Shown here piece by piece: positions 56,089-64,000 of a stretch of DNA of 64,000 nt. Each line of letters opens with the position of its first letter. Position 1 is the first letter of the stretch. The DNA is from a bacterium. GTDB taxonomy: Bacteria; Methylomirabilota; Methylomirabilia; Methylomirabilales; 2-02-FULL-66-22. The stretch is from the NCBI GenBank assembly GCA_029580855.1, contig JAKPQH010000015.1:156149-220148 (forward strand), given 5' to 3'. Made by a program: the position numbers and the translations under genes. The notes beneath the pieces are model-generated. The model saw only the letters and a program-made list of their open reading frames with translations. It was not told the DNA's origin and made no database searches.

Positions 56089-57249
56089 CTACGGTTTTTC
56101 TGGCACTGCGTTCGGCGAAGTGGGTAGGCCGACTCTGTGCCCAATAAAGATTGGGTACCCTCTCGTGTTAGGGGTACCGTTGACGTCGAGCACGAAAATA
56201 AACGCTGCCTCACCCACGCGGAAACTTCCCTGTCTCACCGTGGCTTCGATTGTCGTGTCACTCCAAAAAGTCGGTGTGATGACAGCAAGGTTCGTGCACT
56301 CAGTGTATTTGGCAGCGTTTCCTATTTCTACGCGGGCCATCGCGCCAGGCCCCGTCGCTACGTATATGTCGTCGTAATAGGTCTGACTGTTTTTATCGCC
56401 GCGGCCGTAGCCCGGGAAATGGAGGTTGTCCCACAACTCCCCTGCATGAATCGTGACGACTCCATTTCGTGATGCAATCTGTGTCCTCTTGACACCACCA
56501 TTCATTTCCCAAGCCTGGAGGGTTCCGTTACTCGTGCTTCCTTTCATATATACTTCCCATCGGTTCCACCTGCCCTTGATAAAGGTACTAGGTCCATAGC
56601 GAGTGTCAAAGTTAGCCCTCATTGGTGCGTTGCGATCATCCGCCGCCGCCATGAGAAAATAGTCGGCTCTTGGTGGATTTCCGACGGGAAGGCTATCGGT
56701 CATCAGAGTGAATACATAATCGCTGGCAGGCCACGGATGGTGGTATATCCAAAAAAGTTTCCAATTCGGTCCCCAAGGAGTATTAGCTCCAGGAATCGCC
56801 CTGTTCACGGGAACATACGCCCACCATGAGAAATAAATGTCCGTCACCCCGCCAGGAAGCATCTTGCCTATCCAACGCCCACCCTCATGTGCCCCATGGT
56901 CCGACCAGTCCGACATATTGGAGAGGGAGCCGCTGTGCGCAAACGCATTTGAGTACTTCGGCACAAGAATGTCAGCGATAGTATCCCAGGTCCCGACTTG
57001 AGCCGAACCGGGTCCGATGGCAGTAACCTTTCCGTCCGATCCTTTCTCGAAATCATCAAAGACAGCCACGGTTGGGCCGTGATGCCCAAAGCCGTTCCCA
57101 CCGACCTTGATCGTGTTGCCGTTCAAGATGGACCCTTGCACGGCGGAAATCTCCGGTGCCGCGACAGCGGCGCCATAAAGATCGGGGTTCGCAGCAACGA
57201 GCGCAATCCAGAATCCAGCAAGTAGAAATCGTGTTAGTGGCGAGTGCAT
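56089..57249 (-). CDS. secreted TIG-like/lectin-fold protein, paralogue 1
   Basis: A 386-residue exported protein (signal FLLAGFWIALVAANPDLYGA). A TIG/IPT-like start (APEISAVQGSILNGNTIKVG) leads to VAVFDDFEKGSDG, then a jelly-roll-like domain rich in Trp and Tyr (FSWWAYVPVNRAIPGANTPW, LFWIYHHPWPASDYVFTL, NRWEVYMKGSTSNG) and the shared block YYDDIYVATGPGAMARVEIG. The fold resembles polysaccharide-lyase or LamG-type domains. It may bind or cut the glycan made by this locus. The 58434 protein is a clear paralogue on the opposite strand. Confidence 0.75.
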   Translation of the reverse strand: MHSPLTRFLLAGFWIALVAANPDLYGAAVAAPEISAVQGSILNGNTIKVGGNGFGHHGPTVAVFDDFEKGSDGKVTAIGPGSAQVGTWDTIADILVPKYSNAFAHSGSLSNMSDWSDHGAHEGGRWIGKMLPGGVTDIYFSWWAYVPVNRAIPGANTPWGPNWKLFWIYHHPWPASDYVFTLMTDSLPVGNPPRADYFLMAAADDRNAPMRANFDTRYGPSTFIKGRWNRWEVYMKGSTSNGTLQAWEMNGGVKRTQIASRNGVVTIHAGELWDNLHFPGYGRGDKNSQTYYDDIYVATGPGAMARVEIGNAAKYTECTNLAVITPTFWSDTTIEATVRQGSFRVGEAAFIFVLDVNGTPNTRGYPIFIGHRVGLPTSPNAVPEKP

Positions 57250-57341
57250 TCTTCACCTCTCGGTCATGCTAAGTTCGTTGGGTAACCGCCCCGGCTCTGC
57301 CGGGCGACTCCCAGAGTGCGACAGTTCTGAGAAAAGAGAAA

Positions 57342-57875
57342 GCCTCTTGAGCCGTGAACCGCTCAAAGCTCACGAAATCCCAAGAGGCGTTCCATTGACG
57401 ACAGCGAAAGCGTAGCCCACACCAGGTGGGAGTACAACGTCTCTGGAGTCCGGATCCCCGAGGGCCGGCGCAAGCTCCTGGACGGCGAGGTCCGGAAGCG
57501 CCTGGACCCGGTGTTGCGTGACCTCGCCCGGCAGCGCGAGAGGGCGGTGAACGAGGCGCACCTCCAAATTGAAAATGTCCACATGTTTCCCTTCGTCCCC
57601 CCAAGATACGCGGTCGCCCAGGTTATCGGGTTCTTAAATGGGAAGAGCGCGATCCACATCGCGCGCAGCTTCCTCGGGAAGCGGTAGAACTTCACAGGGC
57701 AGCCTTTTTGGCGCGCGGTTACCACGTAGCTACGGTTGGCCGTGACAAGGCTACGATCTGGGAGTAGATCCAAAAGCAACAGACGGTAGATCAGCCCGTC
57801 CATCAACTCACCATGTTTGGGCGGTTCCGCCCACCTTCAGGTGGCGCTAGGTTTACCAACCGCTTTGAGCGGTTC
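57342..57875 (+). mobile_element. IS200/IS605-like element remnant with end hairpins
   Basis: A dead tnpA is framed by hairpins: GCCTCTTG (57342-57349) pairs with CAAGAGGC (57381-57388) at the left, and AACCGC-TTTGA-GCGGTT (57858-57874) stands at the right; CCCGGCTCTGCCGGG occurs just outside at about 57285. Subterminal hairpins and absence of terminal inverted repeats fit IS200-type single-strand transposons. It lies between the two divergent lectin-fold genes. Confidence 0.6.
57394..57687 (+). pseudogene. tnpA: IS200-like transposase TnpA, decayed
   Basis: The plus-strand frame reads AHTRWEYN, RIPEGRRKLLDGEVRKRL, NEAHLQIENVHMFPFVPPR, YAVAQVIGFLNGKSAIHIAR, SFLGKR and a TAG at 57685. The middle of HTRWxCKYHVV is deleted, the HUH-type His pair is damaged (ENVHM in place of DHVHM), and the codon where ATG is expected is ATT. 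A further stretch after the TAG continues NFTGQPFW and, one frame on, VATVGRDKATI. So the enzyme is dead. Confidence 0.65.
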
Positions 57876-58433
57876 GCATCTATCTTATCACCGGCTCTGC
57901 CAGTGAACATGATTCTTCTGGATAAAACCAACCTTCGTTCGTCCGGCGACCAAATTGACAGGACACTCCCTGCCAAGTTAAGTTCAGCAAAACCCTCCGT
58001 TCTCCTCAGGATGTAGCCATCAGAGGCATAACAGCCTCAAATTCATGCTTTTATTTGGATAGTCAAGATTGGGCATGAAAATTGATAGTTTTCCTTCATA
58101 CACAGAGGCATTGCTCGGTTTTTCATGGATCGGAAATCTCCATCCAAGAATATCGCTTTCGTCCACGAGCATTTTGACCTGCAAAAACGAAGAACCGTTT
58201 GCAGTGAAATATACTGAACGCGGTTGGGTTTAATGGAAATCCTGGCACAGCGTTTGCTGATAAAATGAAGCCGATTTAAATTCCTGAGGACAGCGGCTTC
58301 GCTTTGCGTGTGGATTCTATTCGATAATTCGGTGACAACGTGGACATTCTATACTTCTGACGTATCGATCACGATTACGAGAAACGGATCGTTCTTATTT
58401 GTAAGATCTACACTGAATAGAGGAGGATTAGCA
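57876..58433. other. no gene seen
   Basis: About 560 bases of AT-richer sequence between the IS200 remnant and the second lectin-fold gene. It probably holds that gene's promoter. No ORF is supported. Confidence 0.4.
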
Positions 58434-59612
58434 ATGCTTACCAAGGTCCGCGGCCGACACGTTTGTAATTTTTTGGTTCTTTTTCTGTTATTGCCGCTGT
58501 TTATGACCCTTACGATTTCGCCTACCACAAGTTTTGCTCAAGCGGTCCCGGTTGTGTCTAGTGTCCAAGGAAATGTTTCGAATGGGGCCTCGATAGTGGT
58601 GACGGGCTCAGGCTTCGGTTCCACTGGACCAAATATTGTAGTGTTTGATGATTTCGAGAAAGGTACGAATGGCGGCGCCACCGCGATTGGAAACGGGTCC
58701 GCACAGGTTGGAACGTGGGACGCGATTGGAGAGCTACCAACCCGATATTCGAACACCTACGCCCACAGCGGCTCACTTTCGAATATGTCCAACTGGGCAG
58801 ACAACGGCGCATGGGAGGGTTCGCGCTGGATTGGCAAGTCCCTCAGTGGTGGCGCGACGAACGTATATTTTTCTTGGTGGTTGTATCTCCCGGTCAATCG
58901 GGATACTCCCGGAACAAACTCAGGGGCCGGCCCCAACTGGAAGATTTTCTGGTTGTATACCGAACCTTGGCCAACTGACGACTTCGTCTCCGTTTTTTTG
59001 ACGAATTCCTTTCCTGTAACGAATGGATCGTCCGGCTACTTCCTGACAGGTTTCGCGGATGATTGGCGAGACGGACGTATAGACATCAACAGCAATAGTG
59101 GAAGCACGGTGACAGCATTTACCAAAGGACAATGGCATAGATATGAGTATTACTTTGTAGCGAGCAGTACGGCAGGGTCCTTGACTTTATGGGAACTCAA
59201 CGCCTCACAAGCGAGAAGACAGCTGGGCTCGCGAAGCGGAAAGACGGTCGACACAGGAGGAAAGTGGACGACTCTTCATTTCCCCGGTTATGGTCGCGGC
59301 GACAGAAACAGCCAAACCTATTACGATGATATTTATGTTGCCACTGGTCCTGGCGCAATGGCGCGAGTGGAAATTGGGAACAGTTCCACGTATGGGACTT
59401 CAACAAATTTGGCGGTCAGTACCGCGACTTCCTGGTCCGACACTCAAGTCGTCGCAACAGTCCGACTTGGTAGTTTCAAATCTGGTCAAACGGCATATTT
59501 GTATATTGTGGATTCCAATGGGAACGTAAATTCCTCCGGTTACCCGGTTACTATAGCGGGGGGTTCAGCAACTTCCCCTCCCGAGGCGCCGAGTGCTTTA
59601 ACAGCCCGTTGA
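58434..59612 (+). CDS. secreted TIG-like/lectin-fold protein, paralogue 2, end altered by IS
   Basis: A 392-residue exported protein (signal NFLVLFLLLPLFMTLTISPT), paralogous to the 56089 protein throughout: VVSSVQGNVSNGASIVVTGS, VVFDDFEKGTNG, LSNMSNWADNGAWEGSRWIG, YFSWWLYLPVNRDTPGTNSG, and YYDDIYVATGPGAMARVEIG. AGAGGAGGATTAGCA precedes the ATG. The last three codons and stop (TAR, TGA) lie in the terminal repeat of the IS1182-like element; without it the frame would end TAQ, TAG. So the insertion left the protein essentially whole. Confidence 0.78.
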   Translation: MLTKVRGRHVCNFLVLFLLLPLFMTLTISPTTSFAQAVPVVSSVQGNVSNGASIVVTGSGFGSTGPNIVVFDDFEKGTNGGATAIGNGSAQVGTWDAIGELPTRYSNTYAHSGSLSNMSNWADNGAWEGSRWIGKSLSGGATNVYFSWWLYLPVNRDTPGTNSGAGPNWKIFWLYTEPWPTDDFVSVFLTNSFPVTNGSSGYFLTGFADDWRDGRIDINSNSGSTVTAFTKGQWHRYEYYFVASSTAGSLTLWELNASQARRQLGSRSGKTVDTGGKWTTLHFPGYGRGDRNSQTYYDDIYVATGPGAMARVEIGNSSTYGTSTNLAVSTATSWSDTQVVATVRLGSFKSGQTAYLYIVDSNGNVNSSGYPVTIAGGSATSPPEAPSALTAR

Positions 59613-60999
59613 TTTATAGCCCGGTGCGCGGCGGGGCGGGGCATGCCGTCCGATCGACACCCAATCGCCCTTATGCCGCCGTCGGGCGCGAGAGCGCGAG
59701 CATCGGCTGAAGATGAGCGCGCCACCCCGACAGCAGGGCATCGCCGGAACCCATAAGGGCCAAGCGCGCCGCCTGGACGCGGTCCGCCCAACCCCGCGAC
59801 GTGCCCAGGCCATCCAAGGTCCGCATCACCAGGGCGAGATTCGCCCCGGCGGCCTGCAATAGGTAGCGCTTCGCCACGTTCGCCCGTCTCCGCCACCGGG
59901 TCCGGCGCGCCCCGCCTGGCGGCGCTCTGGGATGCAGGTGCGATACCGTTGGACCTTCAACCGCTGGAGCAGGATCCCCTTGTGGTAGCCTTTGCCCGCG
60001 ACGACCTTCCGGCGCAGGCGGGAGCCTCTCTGCGGCGGGCCGGCATCACCCGGCGTCGCCGTGGCGTTCCCCTGGGCCGTCTGCAGGTTGGCCTCGGCCT
60101 CTGTCAGACTGGTCTCCACCGAGGCGGGATCGGCCACATCCGCCGGGCGCACCGCTGCTGCGAGGATGGCGCCGGTCTCCAGGTCCACCACGTGCTCGGG
60201 GTTGCAGGCCAAGCGGGTACGGCCATCCTTCAGCTTGGCAAGGCCGGCGTCGGGATCGGTGTGCGACACCCACTCGTGGTTGGAAGTCTTCTTGCCCTTG
60301 CGCGTCCGATCCCGCCGGCGGGCCTCCCCGGCCGTGGGGTCGGCACGCCCGCCTCCGCCACCAACCGGGTGACGAACTCGGTGTGGCTCTCTCGGTATCG
60401 CGCCGCCCAATGGCCTTCCCCGACGCGTCCGCCCGCAGGTACGTGGAGTCCACCCCCACGACGCGGCCTTGGAGCAACCCCTTAGTCTCGACGATCCCGA
60501 GGATCAACGCGAACACCGCCTGATGAACCGCCAGCGGGAGCCGCTGCCGTGTGCGGCTCAAGGTCGAGTGGTCGAGCACGCGTTGTGTGAGCGCGAGCCC
60601 CGGAAGCTGGCGCAGGGACAGCGAGTCAGCAAAGCGCCACTCCAGGCCCCGCTCCGACTCGATCCCCTCGAAGAAGCCGACGAGGTGCATCCGGAAGTAG
60701 ACCCCCGGCGCTATGGGATTTCCGGCCCGGGACATGCGCGGCTTCCTAGTACGGCGCGCAGAGCACCTCGGCATGCCGATCGAACGCGGCCTCGCGGAGC
60801 AACCCATTGAACTTCTCGTAGGACGGGTGCCCCGGACTCGGGGCGATCTCGTCGTGCGCGATCCACAGCGGCAACTGGCTTTTCTGGCGGCGTCCCATCG
60901 ACATCAGCACGCTCCTTTGCGATGGGCGCATTGTAACGCAAACCCGCGGCCTCGGTGGGCACAATCGCCGGTGAATCTCAAAAATCAACGGACAGTTAA
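59598..60999 (-). mobile_element. IS1182-like insertion element
   Basis: About 1.4 kb bounded by TTAACAGCCCGTTGATTT (59598) and, inverted, TTAACTGTCCGTTGATTT (ending 60999), 16 of 18 bases alike. TTAA at each end may be a 4-bp target duplication, as is usual for IS1182-type elements. It carries a broken DDE transposase on the minus strand. Confidence 0.72.
59671..60904 (-). pseudogene. IS1182-like DDE transposase, multiply frameshifted
   Basis: Segments in order: MSMGRRQKSQLPLWIAHDEI at the start (60904), then after a shift GVYFRMHLVGFFEGIESERG, LEWRFADSLSLRQLPGLAL, STLSRTRQRLPLAVHQAVFA, VVGVDSTYLRADASGKAIGR (first catalytic Asp), then another shift to TSNHEWVSHTDPDAGLAKLK and HVVDLETGAILAAAVRPADV, and finally VAKRYLLQAAGANLALVMRT. 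At least three frame changes break it, so the element cannot move by itself. Confidence 0.72.
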
Positions 61000-61193
61000 C
61001 CGCGCAGTAGTGGCTGCATCTTCCACCCTTCGAATAGCTCGGTCGCTTGGACGCCTGGGTGACGTATGACGCTGTGGCCACGACCGCAGCTTGAATCACC
61101 CATGGAGGCACTCGTTCATTTTTGAGGCCGTTTGCCTCGAAGGGTTATGGGCGGAACAGTCGCAATTGGTTCTACAGATTTCGGTACGTGGAA

Positions 61194-62141
61194 TCAAAGG
61201 CGAACCCCTTTCGTCAGTAATCTTGTTTTGATCAAATACAATACCCCCGGCCGATTGGAATCGATCCGCTTAACTGCCGCCATCGCTTTTTTGTTCAACA
61301 CGTTTCGCTCTCTGAGCGCGGCAGGCGTTCCCCTCAACCCATCCAGAACCCCCCTGAAGAAATACGTGAGATAACCATCCCGAATTGAATAAGTCAGCAT
61401 AGAGGAAAGGCCCTTCAGCAAATACAAGAACGCGTAACCGACGGGAAAGTTACGTGCTGCAAGCCAGAACTGGTTACGAGTATCAAAGTAATAGTTCAAC
61501 CAATGGACTCTGCCAAGGCTTGAATGATGGTGAGTCACGACTACTGCGTTCGTGTAAAGTACGTCGTATCCATTGTTTATCAGTCTGAAAGCTAGATCCG
61601 GCCCTTCATGGCTCAAGAAAAAATTCTCCCAATAGAGGCCCACCTCTTCCAGTGCCGCCTTACGGAATGCCACGGCGCCTTCGGTTATCTCATACGTCAA
61701 AAATTCCCTATTAGAAAACTCCGCCGGATTGCAGTGATGCACCCAATTCGTCAGCTGTCCCATTCTGGGCTCGACGATCCGAAAGTTGGCAGCTCCCAAC
61801 CGAGGCCTTTTCGCAAACAGTTCTCTTAAATGGTAAATGTGGTCGTCGGTCAAACCTGTTACGTCATCATCTAACGTTATTACCAGATCCCCCTTGGCTC
61901 TCTCCAGACCGAGATTTCTAGCCGTGACACCAATGTTCTTTTCGGTTCTAATGTAGACGACCTCACCGAATTGACCCTCTACCAGCTGTTTCGTCGCGTC
62001 CTCAGAATGGTTATCAATGACGATTATTTCTCGAGGCATATACAGCAAATCCCGTAAGGATAAGAGCAGGTCGCGGAGTAGGGCGCACCTGTTATGTGTC
62101 AAAACACAGATCGAAATGCTTCGTATCGTATCAGTCGGCAT
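61194..62141 (-). CDS. glycosyltransferase family 2
   Basis: A 315-residue GT-A enzyme: SISICVLTHNRCALLRDLLL, IIVIDNHSEDATKQLVEGQF, NIGVTARNLGLERAKGDLVI, the DXD-type ITLDDDVTG, and FFLSHEGPDLAFRLINNGYD with the catalytic-side Glu/Asp. The C-terminal 60 residues are hydrophobic (AFLYLLKGLSSMLTYSIRDG), so it may sit on the membrane, as rhamnosyltransferase-like GT2 enzymes do. ATG 62141 is chosen; 64 residues upstream do not fit the family. Confidence 0.87.
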   Translation of the reverse strand: MPTDTIRSISICVLTHNRCALLRDLLLSLRDLLYMPREIIVIDNHSEDATKQLVEGQFGEVVYIRTEKNIGVTARNLGLERAKGDLVITLDDDVTGLTDDHIYHLRELFAKRPRLGAANFRIVEPRMGQLTNWVHHCNPAEFSNREFLTYEITEGAVAFRKAALEEVGLYWENFFLSHEGPDLAFRLINNGYDVLYTNAVVVTHHHSSLGRVHWLNYYFDTRNQFWLAARNFPVGYAFLYLLKGLSSMLTYSIRDGYLTYFFRGVLDGLRGTPAALRERNVLNKKAMAAVKRIDSNRPGVLYLIKTRLLTKGVRL

Positions 62142-62394
62142 GGAATTCAAAGTAAGGCATCGGGACACGCAAGCATCTTCCGCGCGCGTGAATGCTGCAC
62201 TGTCGGCACAGACCGCGAGTAATGGTCGTAGGCCGTGGCGTTTGAGTCGCGGGCCAGCGCTCCAACTTGCGCAGCCCAAGAGTCTCTTTGTTACGCTCGG
62301 CCGGCCCGAATTTGCGGCCGATTGTGTGCCCAACGCCTCGAACCGCTGTGCAACGCCCCATACGCACAGCGGTCACACAGGAGCAGCGGGTAGC

Positions 62395-63793
62395 TGATGA
62401 CCGTCACAACATCGTGGACAGATTTTCCTGTCACGGCATCGTGGACAACTGGTCTTTGACAACCGAGTGAACGCCGTGCGGCTTACCATGAACACCAACT
62501 CTAAATGGGGAGGTGCTCATGGACAGCAAGCGCAAGCGGGAGCGCAGGATGGCGGTGCAACGGTTCTTCAAGGGCGAAGAGCCGCAGGCGATTTGTGCAT
62601 CCATGGGGCGATCCCGCTCCTGGTTGTACAAATGGGTGACCCGGTACACCGCCACCGATCCGGCCTGGTGCGAGGAGGCCTCCCGGCGCCCCCTGACCAG
62701 CCCGCACCGGACCCCAGCAGAGGTCGAAGAGTTCGTCGAATTGGTGCGGCTCAGCCTGTACAACAAAGGGCTCTTCTGTGGCGATCAGGCCATCGCGTGG
62801 GAGTTGGACGACCTGGGGGTCCGCCCGATGCCCTCGCTGAGCACCCTCGGTCGGATTCTCCGGCGGCGGAAGTTGACCCATCGCCGGACCGCCCGGTACG
62901 AGCCGAAGGGGACGGTCTACCCCACCTTGCCTGCGCTGCGGCCTAACCAGACCCATCAGGTGGATCTGGTCGGCCCCTGTTACCTGGCCGGCCCGCTCCG
63001 GTTCTTCAGCCTGAATGCCATCGATGTCCGGCTCAACCGGTGCGGGGTCGAACCCATCCCCTCCCGGGCGGCCCAGAGCATCCTGGATGCGATCTGGGCA
63101 GTCTGGACGCGGCTCGGCATGCCCGACCATCTCCAGGTGGACAACGAGATGTCCTTCTTCGGCAGCCCGATCCACCCGCGCGGCATGGGGCCGCTTATCC
63201 GGCTCTGTCTGCACGTCGGGGTCGCCCTCTGGTTCACCCCTCCCGCCGAACCCTGGCGCAACGGGGTGATCGAGAAGTTCAATGACCACTATCGCCAGAA
63301 ATTCCTCGGCAGAGTGACCAGGGCCTCCATGCCTGAGCTGCAAGCCGGGTCGCTGGCGTATGAGCACCGGCACCATAGCACCTATCGCTACAGCAAGCTC
63401 CAGGGGGACACGCCGCTGAGTGCCTTAGCTGGGACGGGACGTCCGTTGGTCTTCCCCCCGCAAGCAGAGGCGCCCCGGTATCCCCTGGCGAAACCGGAGG
63501 CGGGATGCTATCACCTCGTTCGCTTCATCCGGAGTGATCTGCAGGTGCACATCTTCAGCGAACTGTTCTCTGCGCCCGCGGCGACCCAGTACGAATCCGT
63601 CGTCGCCACGATCGATGTCGCCGCCCAGAAGCTCAAGCTCTTCTTGGACAAGCGCCAGGTTGCCGAATACGACTATCGACTCCGATGACCATGGCCAGGC
63701 TGAACACGGCATCGCGCATGCAGACCGTTCGAGAGTTGCCAATCCACGATGTCGTGACAGGAAAATCTGTCCACGATGTCCTGACCGGTGTCA
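62395..63793 (+). mobile_element. IS481-like insertion element with long terminal repeats
   Basis: About 1.4 kb. Ends are TGATGACC... and ...GGTGTCA, flanked by GGTAGC on both sides (62389-62394 and 63794-63799), a likely 6-bp target duplication. The inverted ends share CATCGTGGACAGATTTTCCT then GTCACG, and each end has two CATCGTGGA boxes, one about 26 bases further in. One intact transposase gene lies inside, so the element may be active. Confidence 0.8.
62519..63688 (+). CDS. IS481-like DDE transposase
   Basis: A 389-residue transposase. An N-terminal helix-turn-helix (MAVQRFFKGEEPQAICASMG, SRSWLYKWVTRYTATDP) is followed by an rve-type integrase core: HQVDLVGPCYLAGPLRFFSL (first Asp), LQVDNEMSFFGSPIHP (second Asp) and AEPWRNGVIEKFNDHYRQKF (Glu). 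A beta-rich C-terminus follows. GGGGAGG precedes ATG 62519, and a GTG two codons earlier is not needed. No frame damage was seen. Confidence 0.88.
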   Translation: MDSKRKRERRMAVQRFFKGEEPQAICASMGRSRSWLYKWVTRYTATDPAWCEEASRRPLTSPHRTPAEVEEFVELVRLSLYNKGLFCGDQAIAWELDDLGVRPMPSLSTLGRILRRRKLTHRRTARYEPKGTVYPTLPALRPNQTHQVDLVGPCYLAGPLRFFSLNAIDVRLNRCGVEPIPSRAAQSILDAIWAVWTRLGMPDHLQVDNEMSFFGSPIHPRGMGPLIRLCLHVGVALWFTPPAEPWRNGVIEKFNDHYRQKFLGRVTRASMPELQAGSLAYEHRHHSTYRYSKLQGDTPLSALAGTGRPLVFPPQAEAPRYPLAKPEAGCYHLVRFIRSDLQVHIFSELFSAPAATQYESVVATIDVAAQKLKLFLDKRQVAEYDYRLR

Positions 63794-63892
63794 GGTAGCC
63801 GCTTGCCTGCATCGATTTTCAGAACGTTCAGTTCAGTAGTCACAGATAGTACTTTTCCAGGCAGTGTGCTACTCATAGTTGAAAATTGACGA

Positions 63893-63959
63893 AGCGGCTC
63901 CCGTGTGGGGCAGTGCGTTTCGCCAGAAACTCCACCACCCCACACGACAAGGAGCCGCT
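63893..63959 (+). promoter_or_regulatory. long leader hairpin covering a ribosome-binding site
   Basis: AGCGGCTCCCGTGTGGGG (63893-63910) pairs with CCCCACACG (63938-63946) and, after an ACAA bulge, GGAGCCGCT (63951-63959). The right arm contains the AAGGAG that should serve the ATG at 63962. Such folds in IS leaders can block translation of read-through transcripts. Confidence 0.6.
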
Positions 63960-63961
63960 CC

Positions 63962-64000
63962 ATGAAAAGAGTATTCCGAGTGACGACACCGGGCAAGATG
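63962..64000 (+). CDS. start of an unidentified ORF, probably a transposase (partial)
   Basis: Thirteen codons are in the window (MKRVFRVTTPGKM) and the frame is open at the edge. AAGGAG lies seven bases upstream inside a hairpin. The leader structure and the neighbouring insertion element suggest another IS, but thirteen residues do not identify a family. Confidence 0.4.
   Translation, partial: MKRVFRVTTPGKM

Noticed and set aside
60000..60800. Plus-strand ORFs of 120-180 residues
   Set aside because: Antisense of the transposase pseudogene; no domain.

Overview
The window comes from a GC-rich, flagellated, Gram-negative bacterium. FlgH and FlgA (L-ring and P-ring factors) imply an outer membrane, and MotAB, CheZ and a full adaptation set imply swimming chemotaxis. 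PEP-CTERM proteins, a recombinase-in-trio remnant, many toxin-antitoxin pairs and dispersed intergenic repeats suggest an environmental lineage. NC10/Methylomirabilota, Nitrospirota or a deltaproteobacterium-like group would fit, but nothing here fixes the phylum. No rRNA, tRNA or CRISPR array was seen.

Region 1 (1-25.2 kb) reads entirely on the minus strand. In transcription order it runs: excisionase-type HTH, CheY, CheA, two-CW protein, MCP, CheW, periplasmic sensor, MCP, CheR, CheD, CheB, a small HD-GYP-like protein, HDOD protein, GAF histidine kinase, STAS-tailed response regulator, MotA, MotB, CheZ, REC-DHp protein, hybrid kinase, FlgF, FlgG, FlgA, FlgH and probably FlgI off the left edge. 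Many junctions overlap (GTGA, ATGA), so this looks like one or a few long operons that couple sensing, adaptation, motor and rod/ring assembly.

Region 2 (25.2-32.4 kb) is decayed. It holds a kinase/receiver pseudogene, one intact single-domain response regulator, a broken recombinase trio (RIT-like) with only the third recombinase intact, and remnants of an MNT-HEPN pair.

Region 3 (32.4-39.1 kb) has rmlA, an rmlC-like gene and rmlD without rmlB. Toxin-antitoxin pairs follow (AbrB/PIN, DUF433/DUF5615, a start-less Phd/ParE pair), with a VanZ-like membrane gene between them and a short GC-rich repeat beside them.

Region 4 (39.7-64 kb) looks like a surface-glycan island. It carries two PEP-CTERM proteins with matching terminators, a Cys-less and a Cys-bearing asparagine synthetase homologue, an SGNH lipoprotein, a PrmC/HemK-type methyltransferase, a NadE-like ATP-pyrophosphatase with an acyl carrier protein and an AMP-ligase, an acyltransferase-3, GT4 and GT2 glycosyltransferases, and two paralogous secreted TIG-domain proteins. 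IS200-like, IS1182-like and IS481-like elements interrupt it, and another element probably starts at the right edge. The ligase/ACP/NadE-like/AsnB set is the best candidate for an undescribed pathway: activation and ACP-tethering of an acid followed by amidation, feeding glycan decoration. That is inference.

Several frameshifts (MCP2 tail, two-CW protein, recombinase) fall in G or C runs. They could be real decay, phase-variable tracts or sequencing indels.
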